DNA from: Artemia franciscana
Lineage: Eukaryota > Arthropoda > Branchiopoda > Anostraca > Artemiidae
DNA length: 64,000 nucleotides
Direction: 5' to 3'
NCBI RefSeq assembly: GCF_032884065.1
Contig: NC_088873.1
Span: 40,571,403-40,635,402 of the forward strand
The position numbers were made by a program, and so were the translations under genes. The notes beneath the pieces are model-generated. The model saw only the letters and a program-made list of their open reading frames with translations, ran no database searches and was not told the origin of the DNA. Position 1 is the first letter of the stretch. Each line of letters opens with the position of its first letter. This document shows positions 58,045 to 64,000 of this stretch, piece after piece.

Positions 58045-58435
58045 AGGTCTTAGATGTGCCAGTCTGTGGTAGGTCTAGGCTACAAGACTTATGTGGCCTC
58101 CATTTGCACGAAAGTTTTGTCAAAACTACTTTTATAATATGTGAAGAATCCATTAGGGCGTGAAGGAGCAAAAAACAAGCCCCTTATAGATCTCGAAAAA
58201 CACTCTTTTGTCCTCTCCCCTACATTGTCGTCAATTGGCAGGTCTGAGATGTGGCAGTCTGTGGTAGGTCTAGGCTACAAGACTTATGTGGCATCCATTT
58301 GCACGAAAGTTCTGTCAAAACTACTTTTATAATATGTGAAGAATGCATTGGGGCGTGAAGGAGCAAAAAATTAGCCCCTTATATATTTTAAAAATACTCT
58401 TTTGCCCTCTCCCCTACATTGTCGTAAATTGGCAG
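58045..58435. repeat. Tandem duplication, 2 x 195 bp
   Basis: CAGTCTGTGGTAGGTCTAGG starts at 58060 and 58255. The copies are about 90% alike through CTCTCCCCTACATTGTCGT. Not coding. Confidence 0.9.
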
Positions 58436-58783
58436 CCACTGCTCACTAGCCTTTTCACCATAAAACAATTCATAAATTTGCAATATGTACAGATGCTGTC
58501 TAAGATGTAAATTAGTTAAACAAAGCTCGAGAATAATGCAGCTAGGCAGCTTATTAAATATACCCTACAGGTTACCTTGTCCACCCAAATAATCATTATA
58601 ATCAAAGGAGATTACTACGGCTAGTGGTGGTGTTTCTGTCAGTCACTATTGGCATTACTGTCATGAAGAGAGACAATTAATTCTCAAAGTTGGAATCAAT
58701 TATTGTCCAATTTTCAATACTCGTGACCATGTATTTTATGAGTGTTTGTCGACCAGTTTTTGTTTAGTTGAATACATGGAAGC

Positions 58784-58955
58784 AGGGTTGCCACCCCTAA
58801 GGATTTATCACCATTTCTAGTGATTTTTTTATATTGCTTTAACAAACGTACTAAATCAGCACATAAATCACTAGATTATTGAAGAAAATCACTAAGTCAA
58901 CCGAAAAATCATTAAAATCCAGTGACTTTTTTGTTTCCACCGGCAACAAACCTAT
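58784..58955 (+). mobile_element. 172-bp MITE with perfect 8-bp target duplication
   Basis: ATGGAAGC stands on both sides (58776-58783 and 58956-58963). The element opens AGGGTTGCCACCCC and closes CACCGGCAACAAACCTAT, a partial inverted repeat around GTTGCC. The interior has TCACTAGATTATTG and TCTAGTGATTTTTTT, again mutually complementary in part. The 8-bp duplication points to the hAT superfamily. Confidence 0.75.
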
Positions 58956-58963
58956 ATGGAAGC

Positions 58964-59149
58964 TTATACGTTGTTTCAAATGTCACCTGAGAAAACTTTA
59001 TGAAAGATAGGGATCAAATATTTAAAACTGAAAATTCCAGGTATGTCTCAGATTTTTCTTTATAGCCAGTTCTAAGGGGAAACAATGATACAGATATTGT
59101 AGGGTACCTCATAGCAAGATTAAATAAAAAAAATTAACATATTTTTTTT
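58964..59149. other. Unassigned DNA
   Basis: Nothing recognised. Confidence 0.5.
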
Positions 59150-59565
59150 TTCAACTGAAAGTAAGGAGCAACATTAAAACTTAAAACGCACAGATACTAT
59201 TGCATATAAGGAAGGGGCTGCCCCCTCCTCAATACTACTACTACTACTAATAATAATAACTCACGGCAGCACCATGCCACCTGAGGCCGACACAGCTACG
59301 CACGCTCCTCCTCCACCTTACTCTTTAAGCTAACGTTTAAATCTTTGTCACAACTCTGTTTTTTAAAGTAATAAAACTTTAGTGTAAAGAATAAGGGATT
59401 GAGTAGGGGGCAGAATGAACGAATGTTACATATTTGGAATTGGCATTATAACCAAATTCTTTTTATTTATCTATTGATATCAAAATTTAATTTTTTGAGT
59501 TTCAGTTCCTATTGAGCCGCATCGCTCCTCACTTATAGTTCGTTACCACGAACTGTTTGAAATTC
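59150..59565 (-). mobile_element. Family A element, copy 6 (short form)
   Basis: Left: AACTGAAAGTAAGGAGCAAC and the first arm of the module. Right: the inverse of the element's 5' end, GAGCCGCATCGCTCCTCAC then AGTTCGTTACCACGAACTGT, including the hairpin. The body is almost entirely missing, so it is an internally deleted copy of about 330 bp once the nested LINE tail is removed. Confidence 0.78.
59232..59322 (-). mobile_element. LINE 3' tail nested in family A copy 6
   Basis: ACTACTACTACTAATAATAA followed by CTCACGGCAGCACCATGCCA and CCTGAGGCCGACACAGCTAC: the inverse of the LINE end, with a microsatellite tail. It interrupts the fold-back arm between CCTCAATAC and CTTACTCTTTAAGC. It is the only minus-strand LINE scrap in the window. 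Confidence 0.85.
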
Positions 59566-59970
59566 ATAAGGATTTTGTTAGAGAGAAGTATCCTTATTTA
59601 AACAATTAGGGTACAACCGAGCAAGGAAGGGGGCTAGTGGAAATCCACCTGAACAAACATACAACAAAACTAAGAGAGAGGGAAAACCATATTATGATCC
59701 GGGAAAACCAGGAATTTGGATGGCAGCGTGGGAAGGGAATAGGAAGGGGGGGGGCTACAGTTTGAACTTTTTTGTATAAATACCAATAAACGAACATTTT
59801 TTTGCATATGAACTCATGCATGTATGTAAGAGGCGAGGAATGTTCTGGTGAGGGGCTGTAGCAAAATATTGCAGGTTATATATTTGACTCAGGTAATGAG
59901 ATTATGCGAAAGCACCTCCTTGTTAATCCAAACAAGAAAAAGAAGAAGAATTAGCATTAGAAAAAAAAGA
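59566..59970. other. Unassigned DNA
   Basis: Contains a G-run (59746-59754). Frames 59606-59821 (-) and 59848-60054 (+) have no domain. Confidence 0.5.
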
Positions 59971-60540
59971 AAATATCTACAGGTTTCCCAAGATTTTTTT
60001 TTTCAATCTGTTTCTTTTTACAGGGCAAAAACTATTATCATAATAGTTAAATAATAAAATGTTAAAAACAGCACATATAGTGGTATCCAGTTATATCACC
60101 GCATTATGATTGTGCAAAATATCTACAGGTTTCCCAACAAAAAAAAACAACCTTTTTTTCCATTTGGTCCTTTCTATAGGGAAAAAACTATTATCATAGT
60201 ACTAATTAAATAAGAAAATGTTAAAAATAGCACATATAGTAGTATCCAGTTATATCATCGTATTATGACTGTGTAAAATATCTACAGGTTTTCCAAGAAA
60301 AAAAAAACCTTTTTTCAACTTGTTCCTTTTTATAGGGAACAAACTATTATCATAATAAAATGTTAAAAATAGCACATATAGTGGTATCCAGTTATATCAT
60401 CGTATTATGACTGTGTAAAACATGTACAGGTTTCCCAGCAAAAAACAATTCGCCTTTTTTCAACTTGTTTTTCAATTGTTTGTCAACAAATTCCCTTTTT
60501 TCAATTTGTTCCTTTGTATTGATTAAATAAAAACAAAACT
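59971..60540. repeat. Tandem array, 4 units of 120-160 bp
   Basis: AAATATCTACAGGTTTCCCA-type starts at 59971, 60117, 60277 and 60418 (the last altered to ACATGTACAGG). Each contains TTATCATA, a GTTAAAAA(C/T)AGCACATATAGT phrase and GTATCCAGTTATATCA; the last unit is truncated. Confidence 0.88.
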
Positions 60541-60928
60541 AGTTTTTTTAACTGAAAGTAAGGAGCGACATTAAAGCTTAAAACGAACAGAAATTACTCC
60601 GTATATGAAATGGATTGTCCCCTCCGCAATCCCTCGCTCTTTACGCTAAAGTTTTTAATTGTTTTAAAAAGTAGAATTGTGGCAAAGAGTCAAACTTTAG
60701 CGTAAAGAGCGAGGGATTGCGGAGGGGACAACCCATTTCATATACGGAGTAATTTCTGTTCGTTTTAAGTTTTAATGTCGCTCCTTACTTTCAGCTAAAA
60801 AAATTAGTTTTTTTTATTTAATTTCTGAACGTTTTTGAATTAATGCATGTTTGGTTTTGGCTCTCCGCACATAAATTATTAAAATGAAATTTGTATATTA
60901 ATTCTTTTTTTGGCTAAATGGCTTCATA
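60541..60928 (-). mobile_element. Family A element, copy 7 (module plus spacer)
   Basis: A nearly perfect fold-back module spans about 60541-60810: AACTGAAAGTAAGGAGCGAC at 60551 is answered by GTCGCTCCTTACTTTCAGCT, and TTTACGCTAAAGTTTTTAAT by its complement around a centre near 60660. Then TTTTTGAATTAATGCATG of the spacer in inverse orientation up to TTTTTTGGCTAAATGGCTT, where it is cut by the next simple repeat. Confidence 0.85.
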
Positions 60929-61095
60929 TGGTATTAATGGCATTAACGCCATTAATATACCATTAATGCCATTTTTTGGCATTAATGCCATTAATTGCAT
61001 TAATACCATGGCATTAATTGGCATTAATGCCATTAATACAAGTTAATGGTATTAATGTCATTAATGCATGGCATTAATGGTATATTAATTTGGCT
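60929..61095. repeat. ATTAATGGC palindromic simple-repeat cluster
   Basis: About a dozen copies of ATTAATGGCATTAATGCC and its complement in both directions within 170 bp. It begins exactly at the GGCTAAATGGC of family A, and GGCTATTTGGC follows it. It seems to have grown by slippage and inversion of one 9-mer. Confidence 0.85.
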
Positions 61096-61195
61096 ATTTG
61101 GCTACAGTACTCAAATGTAGTGTACGTCAGCGATTAAACTTGTTCGATCAAATCGAAAGTATGCAGACGCATTACTAGAAAAATAATTCTATTCA

Positions 61196-61268
61196 ATACC
61201 TTGTGACGGTGCAGTGGATGAGGCGGTGGCTCCTGTTAATAAGTTCCGAGATTCAATCCCGTTCGCAA
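61196..61268 (+). ncRNA. tRNA-like remnant, possible SINE head
   Basis: GGTGCAGTGGATGAGGC resembles an A box and GAGATTCAATCCCG, about 37 bp later, a B box. The arms expected of a tRNA do not pair properly, so it is not a functional tRNA; a tRNA-derived SINE head or decayed pseudogene would fit. Confidence 0.25.
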
Positions 61269-61980
61269 AAAAAAATTCACAAGCAGCAGCAAAATGTTGA
61301 ATAATGTTCTCCCAATATTTTAGGCTAGAAGCCTTTGATATTTGGCTATTATATTGGTTATATATATTATAATATCGATATTTGGCTACAAGTCTTCGGT
61401 TGCTTATCTTGTAACCTTTCTCTTTTTGGACTTTTGACTGAATTCTAAGATAATAACAAGAAAAACTTAGAATTGCTTGTGAAAAATTTAGAATTGCTAA
61501 CATTTTTTTTTGTATTTAAAGAAAAAAAAATCCTAAAGACATTAATATTCAAAAATAAAGCTAAATAACAAGTCAAATGTTGAGCAGCAGCTATAACGTC
61601 ATACTGTCTGCCCCTCCCTCTCCGAAACCTTTAGATTTTTTTAGTATAATATCCTATTCTTCATTCACTGAGTCACCTCTTGTTAGCGTTTTATTTCCAA
61701 ATCTAACCCTACAAAATAAATTCCTTCATGTATACCTGGTTAAAACGCCCCCCACCCCTCTCACTCGCTCTCCATAGCTCTTCCCCTAAAATGATTGGAA
61801 GCATACAATATTAAAATCCTTTGTTTTTATTGCCTAAAAAAGCATATTTTTTAAATCTCATTAAACTCATAATTTTTTGTTTATTTCATTTAATTTTTAT
61901 ATTAGACGTCAGCAATACTCCAATATGGAAGGGTAGAAAATTGAAGAACTGTAGACTCTAAACCGGCAAAATAAAAGTGT
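61269..61980. other. Unassigned AT-rich DNA
   Basis: GATATTTGGCTA occurs twice (61337, 61377), perhaps drift from the family A GGCTAAATGGC edge. No gene: frames 61189-61503 (-) and 61577-61777 (+) are not supported by any motif. Confidence 0.45.
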
Positions 61981-62811
61981 ATCAAACAGTTCGTGGTAAC
62001 GAACTGTAGTAAGGAGCGATCCGGCTCAATAGTAACCAAAACTCTAAAAAATTGAATTTTGATATCAATAGCTACATAAAAAGAATCGCATTTTAATGCT
62101 GATTTTAAATATATAAGTTTCATCAAGTTTAGTCTTACCCATTAAAAGTTACGAGCCTGGGAAAATTTGCCTTATTTAGGAAAATAGGGGGAAACACCCC
62201 CTAAAAGTCGTAGGATCTTAACGAAAATGACACCATCAGATTCAGCGTATCAGAGAACCCTACTGTAGAAGTTTCAAGCTCCTATCTACAAAAATGTGGT
62301 ATTTTGCATTTTTTGCCAGAAGACAAATCACGGGTGCGTGTTTATTTGTTTTTTTTTTTTTTTGTTTTTTTTTTTTCCCAGGGGTGATCGTAACGACCAG
62401 TGGTTCTAGAATTTCACGAGAGGGTTCAATCTAACGGAAATTAAAAGTTCTGGTGCTTTTTTAAAGTGATCAAGAAAATTGGAGGGCATCTAAGTTCCAT
62501 CCCAGGCTTATTTTTATCCAAAAGTCAACGGTTCAAAATTTTGAGATAGCCATTTTATTCAGCATAGTCGAAAATCATAATAACTATGTATTTGGGGGTG
62601 ACTTACTCCCCCACAGTTCCTGGGGGAGGGGCTGCAAGTTACAAACTTCAACCAGTTTTTACATATAATAATGGTTATTGGGAAGTGTACAGACGTTTTC
62701 AGGGGGATTTTTTTGGTTTTGGGGGTAGGGTTGAGGGAGGGGGCTATGTGGGAGGATCTTTCCTTGGAGAAATATGCCATGGGGGAAAAAATTCAATGAA
62801 AAGGGCGCAGG
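61981..62811 (+). mobile_element. Family A element, copy 8 (5' part)
   Basis: Opens ATCAAACAGTTCGTGGTAAC with the hairpin and follows the body to GGGCGCAGGA, where similarity stops just before the first module. The breakpoint is close to the start of the fold-back sequence, which may be unstable. Confidence 0.85.
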
Positions 62812-63147
62812 ACGAATCTGGTCACGTTAGAAAAAAACGTCAAATTCAGAGCTTAATATACAATACTGGGTGTTCGGAACCTCTCTATTATGGAGTATAA
62901 TTTGAAAATAACATAACTATACGAGCGATAAAACATATATACCACAACCATAACTCAGCTAACGAAAGAACGGCTAAGAGATAACACAACTATAAAGCGA
63001 AAACAGGTGAAAACTAACGGGAAAATAAACGAACTAAGAGGTGGAAGGGGCCCAGAGAAAAAATATAATCCTTCTTCAATTTTGAGCCTAACTTCCGCAA
63101 AGGAGTAATAATGTCAGAAGCCCCGAAATACCGAATTATTTTCTTTT
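62812..63147. other. Unassigned DNA
   Basis: Separates two family A copies of the same orientation. No motif recognised. Confidence 0.5.
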
Positions 63148-64000
63148 CAAACAGTTCGTGGTAAAGAACTGTAGTAAGGGGCGACCCGGCTCAATAGTAA
63201 ACGGAACTCTAAAAAACGGAATTTTGATGCTAAAAGATACATCAAAAGAATCGAATTTTCACGCTGATTCTAAATATATAAGTTCCAATTAATTTAGTCT
63301 TTGTCATCAAAAGTTACGAGCCTGAGAAAATTTGCCCTATTTTGGAAAAAAGGGGGAAACATCCCCTAAAAGTCATAGAATTGACTTAACGAAAATCACA
63401 CTATCGCATTCGGCATATCAGAGAACTCTATAGCAAAAATTTCAAGCTCCTATCTAAAAAAATGTGGAATTTTTTGCCAGAAGACAAATCACGGGTGCAT
63501 GTTTATTTGTTTGTTTGTTGTTGTTTTTTTCTGTTCCCCAGGGGTCATCGTATCGACCAGGTGGTCTTAGAGTGTTGCAAGAGGGCTCATTCTTACGGAA
63601 ATGAAAAGTTCTAGTGCCCTTTTTAAGTGATAAAAAAATTGGAGGGCAAATAGGCCCCCTCCCACGCTAATTTTTTTCCAAAAGTCAACAGATTAAAATT
63701 TTAACATAGCCATTTTGTTCCGCATAGTCGAAAACCATAATAACTATGTCTTTGGGAATGACTTACTCCCCCACAATTCCTGGGGGAGGGGCTGCAAGTT
63801 ACAAACTTTGACCAGTGTTTACATATAGTAATGGTTATTGGGAAGTGTACAGACGTTTTAGCCAAAAAAAAAATTAATATACTAATTTCATTTCAATAAT
63901 TTATGTGCGGAGAGCCAAAATCAAACATGCATTAATTCAAAAACGTTCAGAAATTAAATAAAAAAAACTAGTTTTTTTAACAGAAAGTAAGGAGCGACAT
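63148..64000 (+). mobile_element. Family A element, copy 9 (continues past the window)
   Basis: Starts CAAACAGTTCGTGGTAAAGA with the hairpin slightly altered. At about 63859 the text jumps from ACAGACGTTTT directly to AGCCAAAAAAAA of the spacer, deleting the part that holds the first module. The window ends inside the second module (AGAAAGTAAGGAGCGACAT). Confidence 0.85.

Noticed and set aside
61196-61268. Functional tRNA gene
   Set aside because: Box-like motifs are present but acceptor and T arms do not pair.

Overview
This is a eukaryotic, AT-rich, repeat-dominated window with two recognisable host coding exons, both on the minus strand. The organism is an animal and most likely an arthropod. 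Support comes from an sFRP-type frizzled exon, a nearly invariant SIAH/sina terminal exon with a clean intron acceptor, GT-AG signals, non-LTR retrotransposons, hAT and possible mariner remnants, and many MITEs and microsatellites. A crustacean such as a brine shrimp is my guess from the general look (long TA tracts, G/C homopolymers at transposon ends); it is not proven. There is no sign of prokaryotic genes, operons or CRISPR.

Layout. 1-18.3 kb: intergenic or intronic DNA with a hAT scrap, TA microsatellites, truncated copies of one LINE family, MITE ends and a 125-134 bp tandem array; later exons of the sFRP gene should lie to the left, but I could not identify one. 18.38-18.85 kb (-): first coding exon of a secreted frizzled-related protein, with signal peptide and complete ten-cysteine CRD. 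19-33 kb: diverged duplications, a dead ZMYM1-like hAT transposon (21.0-23.9 kb) apparently sitting in a LINE tail, a 5'-truncated dead RTE-like LINE (25.2-28.0 kb), and the first copies of the dominant dispersed repeat, called family A here. 34.2-36.0 kb: a roughly 260-bp tandem expansion inside another repeat (family B). 36-53 kb: family A copies, a 453-bp hAT-like MITE with target duplications, a 290-bp MITE nested in a possible retroelement tail, minisatellites and unremarkable AT-rich DNA. 53.28-53.46 kb (-): last coding exon of SIAH, with its 3' UTR to the left and a repeat-filled intron to the right that holds 3 x 191 bp tandem repeats. 54.5-64 kb: more family A copies, MITEs, tandem repeats and LINE scraps, probably within the SIAH intron or gene body; no further SIAH exon was found.

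The two host genes run in the same direction (SIAH, about 34 kb of repeats, then sFRP). Their products both touch Wnt/beta-catenin signalling in other animals, but nothing here shows joint regulation. The most unusual structure is family A: at least nine copies of a non-coding element of about 1.5-1.65 kb. It begins with a short conserved hairpin and carries one or two large near-perfect fold-back modules (arms of about 110 bp) whose outer ends repeat the element's own terminal motif. I recognise no transposase for it. All repeat-family letters (A, B, D, E, K, M, N, T) are labels made for this window.
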